Source: Nocardioides sp. J54 (GTDB taxonomy: Bacteria > Actinomycetota > Actinomycetes > Propionibacteriales > Nocardioidaceae). From it: a stretch of DNA of 64,000 nt. The notes beneath the pieces were generated by a model. That model was given only the letters and a program-made list of their open reading frames with translations, ran no database searches and was not told the origin of the DNA. A program made the position numbers and the translations under genes. Positions 50,017-59,359 of this stretch are shown here, one piece after another. Location of the stretch: positions 43,922-107,921 of the forward strand of contig NZ_JAER01000012.1 of assembly GCF_000519005.1 (NCBI RefSeq), given 5' to 3'. Position 1 is the first letter of the stretch. Every line of letters begins with the position of its first letter.

Positions 50017-50358
50017 TCAGCCGCGGTTGAGCGCGACGGCCTCGCGCACCAGCGCCACGAAGGCGTCGGCGTCGGGCTGGTCGCCCTCGTGGAGGTCGAT
50101 CGCGCGTCGGGTGCCCGCGTCGAGGCTGGCGTTGAAGATCCCGGACGGGTCCGCCAGGGACGCCCCCTTCGCGAAGGTGAGCTTGACCTTGTCCTTGTAG
50201 GTCTCGACCGTGCAGATGAGCCCGTCGGCCGAGAACGTGGGCACCCCGGCGGGGTTGGACGGCTTCTTCCACCTGGCCTCCTCGACGACGTCGGGCTCGG
50301 CCCGGACGATGAGGGCCCGCACGTGGTCGACCGTCTCGCTGCGCCAGTCAGTGGTCAT
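50017..50358 (-). CDS. DUF1801 domain protein
   Basis: 113 aa, complete DUF1801 (YdhG-like) domain: VRALIVRAEPDVVEEARWKKPSN, then GVPTFSADGLICTVETYKDKVKLTFAKGA. The family is structurally known but has no assigned activity. ATG 50358. It lies 8 bp upstream of the DUF429-RelA/SpoT fusion on the same strand, so the two form a likely operon. Confidence 0.88.
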   Translation of the reverse strand: MTTDWRSETVDHVRALIVRAEPDVVEEARWKKPSNPAGVPTFSADGLICTVETYKDKVKLTFAKGASLADPSGIFNASLDAGTRRAIDLHEGDQPDADAFVALVREAVALNRG

Positions 50359-50489
50359 GTCCCGACCCTACTGATTCCGGGCCGCGCCGTGCCGGACCTC
50401 GGATGCCGCGGTGGGCGCCGGGTAGCGCGAGGGGACGCCCCGGCCCCGACCTGGCCTGACCTGACCCGACCTGACCCTGAGGAGACCCC

Positions 50490-51437
50490 GTGAAGCTCGG
50501 CTACTTCCTGTCCTGCGAGGAGCACACCCCCGCCGACCTGGTCGCCCAGGCGGTCGCCGCCGAGGAGGCCGGCTTCTCCGGCCTGTGGATCAGCGACCAC
50601 ATCAACCCGTGGAACTCCGAGCAGGGCCAGAGCCCGATGGTGTGGCCGGTGATCGGCGCCGTCGCCCAGGCGACCAGCCTGCCGATCATGACCGCGGTGA
50701 CCTGCCCGATCGGCCGCACCGGACCACTGGTGGTGGCCCACGCCGCCGCGACCTGCGCGGTGATGAACCCCGGCTTCCGCCTCGGCGTCGGCACCGGCGA
50801 GGCCCTCAACGAGCACCTGACCGGCGAGGTGTGGCCCTCCTTCGACGTCCGCATCGAGATGCTCCGCGAGGCCGTGGCGCTGATCCGCGAGCTCTGCACC
50901 GGCCGCACCGTCGACCACCGCGGCGAGTTCTTCACCGTCGACGACGCGCAGCTGTGGACCGTGCCCGAGGAGCCGTTGCCGATCTGGATGTCGGCCTTCG
51001 GGGAGAAGGCGACGCGCGCAGCCGCGGAGATCTCCGACGGCTTCGTCAGCACCATGCCCGACGCCGAGCTCCGTGGACTGTTCAGCGACCTCTCCGGCGG
51101 GAAGCCGTCCGCGGCGGGGCTGAAGGTCGCCTGGGCGCCGACCGCCGAGGAGGGCGTCGACCACGCGCACCGCCTCTGGGCGAACGCCGGCATCCCCGGC
51201 GAGCTCGCCCAGGTGCTCCCCTCACCCCGCCACTTCGAGCAGGCCTCGCAGCTGGTGACGAGGGAGAGCACCGCCGAGAGCACGACCGCCGGCAACGACG
51301 TCGACGAGCACGTCGCCGCTGTCCGTGAGTACGCCGACGCCGGCTTCGACGAGCTCTACGTCAGCAACATCGGCCCGCACTGGCGGGAGATGATCGCGGC
51401 GTACGGCGAGCACGTCCTGCCGGCGTTCCGGGACTGA
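50490..51437 (+). CDS. F420-dependent LLM-class oxidoreductase
   Basis: 315 aa, luciferase-like (beta/alpha)8 barrel. MKLGYFLSCEEHTPADLVAQA, GLWISDHINPW and GFRLGVGTGEALNEHLTG are close to the F420-dependent glucose-6-phosphate dehydrogenase-like branch (TIGR03557 type). It would transfer hydride between a small organic substrate and coenzyme F420; the substrate is not known. GTG 50490 follows GAGGAG. The promoter-proximal DNA (50449-50482) is a run of degenerate GACCT/GACCC repeats. Confidence 0.88.
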   Translation: MKLGYFLSCEEHTPADLVAQAVAAEEAGFSGLWISDHINPWNSEQGQSPMVWPVIGAVAQATSLPIMTAVTCPIGRTGPLVVAHAAATCAVMNPGFRLGVGTGEALNEHLTGEVWPSFDVRIEMLREAVALIRELCTGRTVDHRGEFFTVDDAQLWTVPEEPLPIWMSAFGEKATRAAAEISDGFVSTMPDAELRGLFSDLSGGKPSAAGLKVAWAPTAEEGVDHAHRLWANAGIPGELAQVLPSPRHFEQASQLVTRESTAESTTAGNDVDEHVAAVREYADAGFDELYVSNIGPHWREMIAAYGEHVLPAFRD

Positions 51438-51459
51438 GACGGGTCAGCCCCGGAACGCC
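51422..51459. terminator. Hairpin spanning the stop of the LLM gene
   Basis: GGCGTTCCGGG (51422-51432) pairs perfectly with CCCGGAACGCC (51449-51459), with the stop codon in the 16-nt loop. It lies between convergent genes and could serve both. Confidence 0.55.
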
Positions 51460-51469
51460 AGGGCTCGGC

Positions 51470-51868
51470 TCAGCCTGCGGAGCAGGCGAAGTAGTCCTCC
51501 ACGTTGACGATGCCGGAGCAGCGGGCGCCTCGCTCCTGTGCGTGGAGGGGGATCTCGCTGCCGGGTCCGACGATGTAGGTGGCGAAGTCGACGACGCTGT
51601 CGCCGTCCACGTCGATACCGATGAGGCCGTGGAAGCCCTCTCCTGTCTCGAGGTCGACCTTGCCCGAGTCGATGCGCTTCTGCAGGCCCTGCGAGACCCA
51701 GACGATGTCGTCGTCGACGCCGAAGACGATCTGCACGCCGGCGGCCTGGTTCTTCTTCGAGGCGTTGACGCACTCGTGCGCCGACGCGATGCCGCTGCTG
51801 AGGAGGACGAGGCCGGCGGTTGCGCCGACGACACCTGCCCCACGAGCGACCGTGGTGATGAGGGACAT
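51470..51868 (-). CDS. Secreted hypothetical protein
   Basis: 132 aa. A clear Sec signal peptide (SLITTVARGAGVVGATAGLV then LLSSGIASA) would be cut before HECVN near residue 30. The mature protein is about 100 residues with three cysteines (HECVN, ARCSG, FACSAG) and an acidic segment GIDVDGDSVVDFATYIVGPG that resembles a small beta-rich domain. No family recognised. ATG 51868 follows GGAGC, and a long hairpin lies just upstream in the leader. Confidence 0.75.
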   Translation of the reverse strand: MSLITTVARGAGVVGATAGLVLLSSGIASAHECVNASKKNQAAGVQIVFGVDDDIVWVSQGLQKRIDSGKVDLETGEGFHGLIGIDVDGDSVVDFATYIVGPGSEIPLHAQERGARCSGIVNVEDYFACSAG

Positions 51869-51885
51869 GAGCTGCTCCAGGGGGA

Positions 51886-51916
51886 GTTGGAACGCCGCCT
51901 CGTTGCGGCGTCCAAC
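51886..51916 (-). promoter_or_regulatory. Leader hairpin before the secreted protein gene
   Basis: GTTGG and CCAAC form the outer arms and CGCCGC/GCGGCG the inner arms of a 31-nt hairpin with a small internal mismatch, ending 17 bp upstream of the ATG on the minus strand. Its position between a possible -10 region and the ribosome site suggests mRNA-level control or stability. Confidence 0.45.
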
Positions 51917-52034
51917 GACGGTAGGAAACTCTTTACCCGGATCCCACCCACACATCTGCTGCACGGCGACCACCCGTTCGAGCCCTCCCGCACGGCCCCT
52001 TCGTGTGCTGCTCGCCCGGCTCGCGCTCCGCCCG

Positions 52035-53285
52035 TCAGAGGCCGAGGTCGGCCAGCACCGCCGCAGCCGTGCGCTCCCCCGACACCAGTGCGCCCTGGAT
52101 CGAGGAGGTGTCGCGGTGGTCGCCGCACACGTACGGTCCGTCGGCGTCGGGACGCACCGGCTTGCGGAAGGAGTGCGGGGCCGGCATGGCAGGCAGGGCC
52201 CGCGGGACGTCGTACGTCGCGACGTGCTCCCAGCCCGAGGTGGACGTGCCGTAGAGCGTGGCCAGCCGCGTGCGGACACCGGGCTCGTCGAACTCCTTGT
52301 CCCCGTGCACGATCGAGGTCGCGACGAGCGCATGGCCCTCCGGTGCGTACGCCGGCGCGGCGGCCGTGACCACGACGGTGTTGTTGACCGGACCGGGGTC
52401 GGGGTCGAGCAGCAGCGTCGGCGTGGTCAGCGGCGGCTCGGTGGTCGCGTGGTAGATCGTCGTGACGCCCTTCCACGCGGTGCTGCCGAGTCGTCCGTCG
52501 AGCAGGCCGTCGGCACTGTCGGCGTCGGCCGCCACGACGACCGCACGGGCACGGATGGTGCCCTCGTCGGTCACGACGCTGGTCGCGGACACCGAGCGAG
52601 CAGGCGTCTCGAGGTGCACCGTGCCGGTCGGCAGCCGGCCCGCGAGCTGCTCGGGGACCTGCTGCATCCCGCGTGCCGGCACCGTGGAGTCGCCGAGGGC
52701 GAACATCCGCAGCATCAGGTCGACGAAGCGCGAGGACGTCGACATCTCCTCCTCGAGCAGCACGCCGCTGAAGAACGGGCGCAGGAGGCGGTCGACGGCC
52801 GCCTCCTCGAGGCCAGCAGCCGCCCAGTGCTCGGCCGCCGTGACGTCGTCGCGCCCGCGGATCCGGGAGGCCGGCGCGAGGATCGCCCCGGCGCCGTACG
52901 CCACCAGCGCGAGCTTGCCGCGGATGCCGGCGAAGGGCGCGGCGACCGCGCGTGGCAGGGCGGTCAGCTCGCGCCGCGGGTCGCCGACGCGGTGGTTCTC
53001 GCCGTCGAGGTGGAGCAGGGCGGCGCGGTCGAACGCCCGCAGGTCCAGCGCGTCGAGGTCGACCAGCCGCTTGACCGCCGGGTAGGCGGTGTTGAGCACC
53101 TGGAAGCCTCGGTCGAGCAGGAAGCCGTCGACGCGGTCGGTGCGCATCCGACCGCCCACGCCGTCGCCGGCCTCCAGCACGGCGACGTCCAGCCCGGCCT
53201 CGCTGAGCCGCACTGCCGCGGTGAGCCCGGCGACCCCCGCGCCGACGACGACCACCTCGGCACCCTGCGGCAGCCCGGCGACCAC
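52035..53285 (-). CDS. NAD(P)/FAD-dependent oxidoreductase, amine oxidase/protoporphyrinogen oxidase-like
   Basis: 416 aa from GTG 53285. The N-terminal FAD motif VVVVGAGVAGLTAAVRLSEAG and VLEAGDGVGGRMRTD are the classic GxGxxG and RxGGR-type blocks. The C-terminus has the second flavin block PYVCGDHRDTSSIQGALVSGERTAAAVL. It may desaturate or oxidise an isoprenoid or amine; substrate not inferable. It starts 3 bp after the stop of the HVA1-TUDOR gene, likely an operon. Confidence 0.85.
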   Translation of the reverse strand: MVAGLPQGAEVVVVGAGVAGLTAAVRLSEAGLDVAVLEAGDGVGGRMRTDRVDGFLLDRGFQVLNTAYPAVKRLVDLDALDLRAFDRAALLHLDGENHRVGDPRRELTALPRAVAAPFAGIRGKLALVAYGAGAILAPASRIRGRDDVTAAEHWAAAGLEEAAVDRLLRPFFSGVLLEEEMSTSSRFVDLMLRMFALGDSTVPARGMQQVPEQLAGRLPTGTVHLETPARSVSATSVVTDEGTIRARAVVVAADADSADGLLDGRLGSTAWKGVTTIYHATTEPPLTTPTLLLDPDPGPVNNTVVVTAAAPAYAPEGHALVATSIVHGDKEFDEPGVRTRLATLYGTSTSGWEHVATYDVPRALPAMPAPHSFRKPVRPDADGPYVCGDHRDTSSIQGALVSGERTAAAVLADLGL

Positions 53286-53288
53286 GCC

Positions 53289-53501
53289 TCAGCCCTTCTT
53301 CCGCAGCGCCGACGGCTTGTGCACGGCCTCGCCACCGCTCTTGTCGCTGCGCACGAGGTACTGCGGCTCGTCCTCGCTCGCGCGCACGGTGCGGCCCGCC
53401 AGCGCGGTGTCCTCGGTGACCTTGCGCAGCACCTCGCCCTCGGCGGTTCCGCCGTGGCTCTGCCAGGTCACCTTGTCGCCCCTGCGGAAGTCCTTCGCCA
53501 T
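53289..53501 (-). CDS. HVA1-TUDOR (DUF2945) protein
   Basis: 70 aa. FRRGDKVTWQSHGGTAEGEVLRKV followed by YLVRSDKSGGEAVHKPSAL matches the DUF2945/hypervirulence-associated Tudor-like domain across its whole length. These small SH3-like proteins have no firm role in bacteria. ATG 53501 with GGAGG upstream. It precedes the flavoprotein gene. Confidence 0.9.
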   Translation of the reverse strand: MAKDFRRGDKVTWQSHGGTAEGEVLRKVTEDTALAGRTVRASEDEPQYLVRSDKSGGEAVHKPSALRKKG

Positions 53502-53661
53502 CACGCCTCCGTCCCGAGTGGGTGTCGTCAGGCGCAGGAGGTACCCAGCCCGCGCCCGGACCACCCGCACCGCGGGTCGTCGGGAGGTGTTCGGCGCGGT
53601 CCCGGCTCCGGATTGCCGCACCGGCTCGCCGGTCAGGTGTACGACGCCAGCGGGCCGGGGG

Positions 53662-56600
53662 TCAGGCGGGTTCGGCGTCGGTGATCGGCGTGATCCACGC
53701 CTGGTGGGTGTGGGCGTTCTTGGTGATCGCGAGCAGCTCGTCCATGTGCGGCTCGAGGCCGGTCACCTTGTCGAGCGGCACGCCGATGATCAGCTGGAAG
53801 CCGAGGCCCTTCCACGCCTGGACGGCGCGGCCGGCGAACTCCGAGTCGGCCTTGACGAAGCCCTCGTCGAGGAAGACCGGGGCGAACCGGGGACGCGAGC
53901 GCATCTCGTCGCCGAGCCGGAAGCGCAGCGCGGAGCCGACGATGAAGGCGACCAGCTCCTGGCTCTCGCCGCCGGACTTCTCCCCCAGGGTCCGGTAGGT
54001 CGCCCGCACCTCGCCGGTGAGGTAGTCGTAGCGCTCCGCGCTGATCTCGACGTGCCGGCGCACGTCGAGCAGCCGGTCGCGGTCGGTCGGGCCGTCGCCC
54101 CCGTGCTCGGGACGGCGCAGCTGCTTCATGAAGCGGCTGAGCTCGGTGAACCTCTTGTCGAGGTCCTCCTCCTTCAGCTCACCACTGGTGCCGGCGGACA
54201 GCGCCCGCAGGTCCTTCATGAAGGCCTGGACGTGCGCCGGGGCGAGCCGGCGCAGCCGGATCCGCAGCCGGTCGCCGGCAGCGCCGAACTCCAGGCGCCG
54301 CAGGATCGCGTTGATCGGCTCGAGGCGGTCCTCGATCTCCTCGACCGACGCGGACATCGCCTGCAATAGCGGGACGAGGTCCTGGCCGCTCCACTCCGTG
54401 AGTCGGCGGCGCCACTCGGCGTGCCGGTCGGCGAGGCCCTTGCCGCGGATGTCCTCGAGGATGCGGGCGTAGTCGGGGTAGGACTCCGCCGTCGCGCCGA
54501 GGTTCGGCGAGTCCCAGGTGAACTTGTAGGTGCGGAAGATGTGCGCGAGGTCCTCGTCGCAGCGCTTGATCTCCGCCTCCGCGTCGGCCAGCGCGGTGCG
54601 CAGGCGCTCGCCGAGGCGGTGGGAGTTCTCCATGAACCGGTCGAGGTCCTCGGGGTCGGCCGGCGCCGCCGCCTCCGCGAAGTCCGCCGTCAGCGCGGCG
54701 TCCTGCTCCTCGCTCAGCGCCAGGACACCGGCGTCCTCGACGGCGATGACACGGTCCTTGACCACGTCCTCGGCGTCGGCGAGCTCGCCGTGCTCGGCGT
54801 TGAGCTGGTCGCGTCGCTGCTCGAGGGAGAAGCGCTCCTTGCGGGCCGCGCCGAGCTGCTCCTGGAGCTCGTCGATCTGCGCCTGCAGCACCTGCAGTCG
54901 GTCGTCGGAGGCGAGGATCGCGGAGCGGCGCTCCTCGAGGTCGGCGATGCGGCGGTCGCTGCCGGCGACGTCGACGTCGTCGAAGCGGACCATGACGATC
55001 GCCTCGTAGGCCTTGCGCTGCAGCTCGATCAGGCTGCCGCGGCGCTTGAGCTCCTCGAGCCGGCCGTCGATCTCGCCCAGCTTGCGCTCGACCTGCGCCA
55101 GCTGCGCGTCGATCTCGGCGATCGCGTCCTCGCTGGAGAAGCCGATGATGTTGCGCTGGTCGCTGCGCCCGTGCGTGCCGCGGCGCCCGTTGCGGGTCTG
55201 GCCCGAGACAGTGACCCGGAAGCCCGGGCCGTCGAGGTCGGCGGCGTCGTCGACGCACAGCGCGTTGCGCGACGGCTCCTCGACGTGCTGCTGCACCCAG
55301 CCGGCGAACGGCGAGTCCTTGAAGAGCAGCTTGCCGGCGATCCGCTCCGGGTCGGACGGACCGGTCCCGGGCAGGTCGAGCTCGACTCCCTGGAAGGTCA
55401 GCCGCGCCGGGAGCCGCAGCTGGTCGATCGCCTCGGAGAAGTCGCGCAGGCGGTCCAGCGGCACCAGCATCATCCGGGCGCTGCCGCCGAGCACGGTCTC
55501 GATCGCCGTGCGCCAGCGCGCCTCCTCGGGGGCGACGTCGATCAGCTCGGCAACGAAGGGCAGCTCGGAGACCGACAGCCCGCTCGCGCGGGCGACGGCG
55601 GTGCGCAGGTCGTGGAGGTACGACGGCACGCGGCCGGCGCGGCTCTCCAGCGATGCCCGCTCCTGGCGCAGCACGCCCTGCTCCTGGGTGAGGGGGAACT
55701 GCTGCTCGCGCAGCACCTTCTCCCGCTCGGCCGCGATCCGCTCGCGCTCCTTCTCGCCGGTGCGCAGCCGCTCGCGGGCCTGCTCCTGCAGCACCGTGAA
55801 CGCACCCGCGTCCTCGAGCGCGGACTCCAGGTCCGGGACGTCGGCGTCGGTGAGCCCGACGAGCGGGTAGACCCGCTCCTCCAGCTCGGCGAGCCGGCTG
55901 GCCCGCTCCTCGCGCAGGTTGCGCTCGGCCTCGGCCAGCGCGGCGAGCGCCTGCAGGTCACCGCCACCCGCGGCGCGGTGCGCGTCCTTGGCAGCGTCGA
56001 GGTCGCCGGCGAGCTGCAGCTCGGCGGCCTGCGCCGAGGCGAGCGCCTGCATCGTGGCCGCACGGGCGTCGCGGTTGTCGGCCACCGCGGTCTCGATCAG
56101 GCGCAGGTGGGTGCGCAGCAGCCAGTACCGCAGCGGGGTCTCGTCGCCGGACTGGGTGATGCCGTAGGAGTCGAGCTCCTCGAGGCGCTTCGCTGCCGTC
56201 GTACGACGCTCGTGGATGTCGGTGATCGGCTCGAGCAGCTCGAGCTTCTGCTGCTCGGTGCGCATCGCGACGTGCGCGGCGTCGAGGTCGTCGAAGTGCT
56301 CGATGGCGCGATCGGCGGCGGCGTAGGTCGCCGGGCGCTCGAGCACCATGTCCTTGTAGAGCTCGTCGACGCTGCGGACCTGGTTGCCGGCCTGGATCCG
56401 GGCGAGCAGGCGCAGCGCCTTCGCGCCGTCGCCGTTGGCGCCGATGCCGAGCCGGGCGTGCAGCACGGCCGAGAACTCGGCGTACGTGCGGTGGACGCGG
56501 ACGCCGGGGAACAGCTTCTTGAGGGTGTTCGCGTGGAACTTCTCCGGGACGGCGGCCTCGAGCTTCGCCAGCGGCAGCTCGCCCTCGTGGGTCCACATCT

Positions 56601-57141
56601 GCATGAGCACGTCGCTGGAGCGGCTCGCGCGCCGCGGCACGTAGTAGGTGCGCAGCGCGGTGAACCGGCCCCCCTGGTCGCTGACGAAGGTCATCGCCAC
56701 CGCACCCCAGGTGTCGGCGCCCTTGCCGCGCAGGAGCTTCTCCACCGGCCGGCCGGTCTTCGGGTCGTCGACGACGTCGACGGCTCCGCGCAGGTAGGAC
56801 AGCAGGTTGCGCTGCCCGACGCTGCGGGCGCGGCCGGCGACGGCGTCGTTGGAGGCGCCGTTGAACTTGGTGTCCGACGGCATCATCAGCGCGGTGTAGG
56901 CGTCGAGGATGGTGCTCTTGCCGACGCCGGAGGCGCCGGAGATCATCGTCGCGTCGCCGGCGAGCGGGACGGTGGTCAGGCCGCCGAAGCCGCCCCAGTT
57001 GACCAGCTGCAGCAGCGACGCGCGCCACTGCACGGTGTCGTCGGCGGGCGCGGCGACGACCTGCTTCTCGAACAGGCCGTCGGTCTCGTCGCGGTGGTCG
57101 AGCAGGCCGTCGGCCGTCTCGATGCCCTCGTCGATGCTCAT
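53662..57141 (-). CDS. jetC: Wadjet/MksB-type SMC ATPase JetC
   Basis: 1159 aa. Walker A (GASGVGKST, residues 69-77) follows a MukB-like N-terminus (ASLLQLVNWGGFGGLTTVPL). Long helical coiled coils flank a central hinge-like region (about residues 505-640). The ABC signature SGGESQ is at 1056-1061 and Walker B FLDE ends at E1093. This is the SMC subunit of Wadjet/Mks complexes that extrudes DNA loops. ATG 57141 overlaps the jetB stop by ATGA. The C-terminus is complete. Confidence 0.92.
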   Translation of the reverse strand: MSIDEGIETADGLLDHRDETDGLFEKQVVAAPADDTVQWRASLLQLVNWGGFGGLTTVPLAGDATMISGASGVGKSTILDAYTALMMPSDTKFNGASNDAVAGRARSVGQRNLLSYLRGAVDVVDDPKTGRPVEKLLRGKGADTWGAVAMTFVSDQGGRFTALRTYYVPRRASRSSDVLMQMWTHEGELPLAKLEAAVPEKFHANTLKKLFPGVRVHRTYAEFSAVLHARLGIGANGDGAKALRLLARIQAGNQVRSVDELYKDMVLERPATYAAADRAIEHFDDLDAAHVAMRTEQQKLELLEPITDIHERRTTAAKRLEELDSYGITQSGDETPLRYWLLRTHLRLIETAVADNRDARAATMQALASAQAAELQLAGDLDAAKDAHRAAGGGDLQALAALAEAERNLREERASRLAELEERVYPLVGLTDADVPDLESALEDAGAFTVLQEQARERLRTGEKERERIAAEREKVLREQQFPLTQEQGVLRQERASLESRAGRVPSYLHDLRTAVARASGLSVSELPFVAELIDVAPEEARWRTAIETVLGGSARMMLVPLDRLRDFSEAIDQLRLPARLTFQGVELDLPGTGPSDPERIAGKLLFKDSPFAGWVQQHVEEPSRNALCVDDAADLDGPGFRVTVSGQTRNGRRGTHGRSDQRNIIGFSSEDAIAEIDAQLAQVERKLGEIDGRLEELKRRGSLIELQRKAYEAIVMVRFDDVDVAGSDRRIADLEERRSAILASDDRLQVLQAQIDELQEQLGAARKERFSLEQRRDQLNAEHGELADAEDVVKDRVIAVEDAGVLALSEEQDAALTADFAEAAAPADPEDLDRFMENSHRLGERLRTALADAEAEIKRCDEDLAHIFRTYKFTWDSPNLGATAESYPDYARILEDIRGKGLADRHAEWRRRLTEWSGQDLVPLLQAMSASVEEIEDRLEPINAILRRLEFGAAGDRLRIRLRRLAPAHVQAFMKDLRALSAGTSGELKEEDLDKRFTELSRFMKQLRRPEHGGDGPTDRDRLLDVRRHVEISAERYDYLTGEVRATYRTLGEKSGGESQELVAFIVGSALRFRLGDEMRSRPRFAPVFLDEGFVKADSEFAGRAVQAWKGLGFQLIIGVPLDKVTGLEPHMDELLAITKNAHTHQAWITPITDAEPA

Positions 57142-57857
57142 TCGGCGTCGTCCTCCTCGAACAGGTCCGCGTCTGCCGGGGCCTCGGCCTCGTCGTCGCG
57201 CTGCGTGCCGTTCGCCTTCTGCAGCGCCTCGAGCAGCTCCTGGAGCAGCTCGAGCGGCAGCAGGGGCTCGACGGCCTCGCTGATCTCGAACCGGTCGTCG
57301 GACGCGGTGGGGATCAGCAGTCCGGCCTTGACGATGCTGGTGACCGCGTTGCGCGCCCGCTTCTCGTCACCCGACTCGTCGGTGGCGTGGACCGGGCGGT
57401 AGCTGGCCACGTAGTCGAGCAGGTCGTCGCGGTCGACGTACACCCGCACGTCGCCGCCCGCGATGCCGGCCCGCAGCCGGTCACGCAGGTGGACCAGGAC
57501 GAGCGTCTCCTCCCGCGACCAGGCGGTGTCGTGAAGCAGGGTCGGGAAACGGCCGCCGCCCTCCGCCTGCGCCTGGCGCTTCCACGCGACCTCGCGGGCG
57601 CGGTCGACCTGGAGGTCGAGGAAGAGGTCGTTGAGCCGCCCCCGCAGCAGCTGCTCGTGCTCGACCAGCACCTGCCAGTCGCGCGGGTGGGTGCGGGCAC
57701 TGATGAACCGCTGCTTGAGCAGGGTCACCAGCGTCTGGCGCTGGGCGTACTCGAGGCCGCCCTCGTCGCCCTCGAAGAGCGAGACGGAGCGGTCGTCGAC
57801 GACGTCGAGGTCATCGAGCTCCGGGGTCTCCTCGAGCTCGGCGTACTCGGTGGTCAC
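57138..57857 (-). CDS. jetB: Wadjet JetB / MksE-like protein (DUF4194)
   Basis: 239 aa, DUF4194. The conserved core ARTHPRDWQVLVEHEQLLRGRLNDLFLDLQ, then ARNAVTSIVKAGLLIPTASDDRFEIS, matches the MukE-like winged-helix subunit that bridges kleisin and SMC. It has acidic ends on both sides. GTG 57857 overlaps the jetA stop (GTGA), and the gene is coupled to jetC in the same way. Confidence 0.9.
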   Translation of the reverse strand: MTTEYAELEETPELDDLDVVDDRSVSLFEGDEGGLEYAQRQTLVTLLKQRFISARTHPRDWQVLVEHEQLLRGRLNDLFLDLQVDRAREVAWKRQAQAEGGGRFPTLLHDTAWSREETLVLVHLRDRLRAGIAGGDVRVYVDRDDLLDYVASYRPVHATDESGDEKRARNAVTSIVKAGLLIPTASDDRFEISEAVEPLLPLELLQELLEALQKANGTQRDDEAEAPADADLFEEDDAE

Positions 57858-59359
57858 GTGCTGGCCCCCTCATGGTCCGGGTCACGATCGAGGTCGGGGT
57901 CGGGCAACGGCGTGCGCGGCACCGCGAAGGTACGGCGGGTGCCGTCGGGCCGTAGGGCGGAGAACGTCTCGACGTGCTCGTCGTCGGCGCGCAGGTCGCG
58001 GTTGGCCGCCAGGTGCAGCAGGCCGAAGATCTCCACCGGGCGGCGGAGCGACGGCTCGAGGCTCTCGAAGAGCTCGCCGAGGGAGCCGGCCGGGGCGAGG
58101 TCGCTGAGCGCGTCCTCGAGCCGCTGGCGCAGCGAGCCCAGCTGCGGGCCGCCCTGCGCCATCAGCGCGGTCAGCGACAGCCCGGGCGCGTCGGTCGGGT
58201 CGGCGGCCGAGATCGGCTCCGGCAGCACGTCGTCGGCAGGGTCGTGGAAGCGCTCGCGGAGGTGCTCGACGGTGACCCGGTTCGGCAGCAGCGCGACGTC
58301 GTGGGTCGCGCGCGGCCCGGTCTCGGCCACCCAGGTCATCAGCTCGGACTCGACCTGACGCAGCGTCTGCTCGAGCTCGCGGTCGCGGGCCGCGTCGTGG
58401 CTGACGATGTACTCCTTCAGCGTCGCGGTCACCCGGCTGCGCTGGGCGAGCACGCGGTCGAGGCCGTCGCGCACCAGCCGCACCGTGCCGCGCAGCTCCG
58501 CGCGATCGGCCTCGGCGAGGATCCGGTCGGCGAGCGGGTGCTCGAGCAGGGCGTTGAGGTCCTCGCGGAGCTGGGTGACCAGGGCGTCGTCGCGCAGCAG
58601 CGCGAACGCTCCCTCGAACGCCCGGCCCTCGTGGGTGGCGGTGATCAGCGCGTCGGCGCGGGAGAGGTACTCGTCGATCACCTCGCCGGCCGGCCGGTCC
58701 TCGGCGCGGAAGGCCGCCAGGATCTCGGCCCGGATCGTCGCGAACCGCTCCTCGACGCGCGCGAAGTCGCTGGGCAGCGCGGAGATGAGCGACAGCAGCT
58801 CGGTGAAGCCCTCGACCATGTAGTCCTCGGTCGCCCCCGGCATCTCCGCGCCGTCGACGAGCCGGTCGCGCTCGGCCTTGAGCCGCGCGATCTCCTCGTT
58901 GAGCAGGGTCACCCGGGCGCCACGGTCGGGGTTCGCCTCGGCGTTGAAGCGTCGTACCGTGCCGAGGATGGTGGTGATCCGGTGCTCGCTCAGCGTGGCC
59001 CGGTCGCGGGTGAGGTTCTTGACCAGCTCGAGCGCCTGCTGCGCGTGCGAGGTCAGCGAGTAGACCTCGTTGCCCTGCTCGTCGAGCGAGCGCACCAGCC
59101 ACTGGCCGCGCATCCACCGCTGGCAGATCTCCTTGCCGCTGCCGCTGGGGACGTCCTGCTCCCCCGCCTGCCGGATCTCCGCGAGGTGCTCCTCGACCTG
59201 GGTGTGCAGCCGCGCCGTCGGGATCGGCTTGTTGTTCCGCCCGAACGCCGCCCGGAAGATCGTGATCACCACCGGTGCCTGCCGCTGGTGGAGGAGCGTG
59301 AGGGTCGGCTGCGCGAAGGCACCCTTGACCCGCGCCAGCTCACCGGCGATGTCGCTCAC
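57854..59359 (-). CDS. jetA: Wadjet JetA / MksF-like kleisin (DUF3375)
   Basis: 501 aa, DUF3375. The protein starts SDIAGELARVKGAFAQPTLTLLHQRQAPVV, a typical JetA N-terminus, and carries helical segments through the middle (NEEIARLKAERDRLVDGAEM) and the winged-helix end (LGELFESLEPSLRRPVEIFGLLHLA). It is the kleisin subunit. GTG 59359 with GGGAGGAGGGG upstream is used; the longer frame lacks a site. First gene of jetA-jetB-jetC. Confidence 0.9.
   Translation of the reverse strand: MSDIAGELARVKGAFAQPTLTLLHQRQAPVVITIFRAAFGRNNKPIPTARLHTQVEEHLAEIRQAGEQDVPSGSGKEICQRWMRGQWLVRSLDEQGNEVYSLTSHAQQALELVKNLTRDRATLSEHRITTILGTVRRFNAEANPDRGARVTLLNEEIARLKAERDRLVDGAEMPGATEDYMVEGFTELLSLISALPSDFARVEERFATIRAEILAAFRAEDRPAGEVIDEYLSRADALITATHEGRAFEGAFALLRDDALVTQLREDLNALLEHPLADRILAEADRAELRGTVRLVRDGLDRVLAQRSRVTATLKEYIVSHDAARDRELEQTLRQVESELMTWVAETGPRATHDVALLPNRVTVEHLRERFHDPADDVLPEPISAADPTDAPGLSLTALMAQGGPQLGSLRQRLEDALSDLAPAGSLGELFESLEPSLRRPVEIFGLLHLAANRDLRADDEHVETFSALRPDGTRRTFAVPRTPLPDPDLDRDPDHEGAST

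Noticed and set aside
53502..53661. Possible jetD or JetD fragment downstream of jetC
   Set aside because: The gap is only 160 bp and no frame shows topo VI-like or Toprim sequence.
54421..57402. 993-codon plus-strand frame opposite jetC and jetB
   Set aside because: Leu/Val/Arg/Gly-rich antisense shadow; the minus strand has Walker A, signature and Walker B motifs in place.
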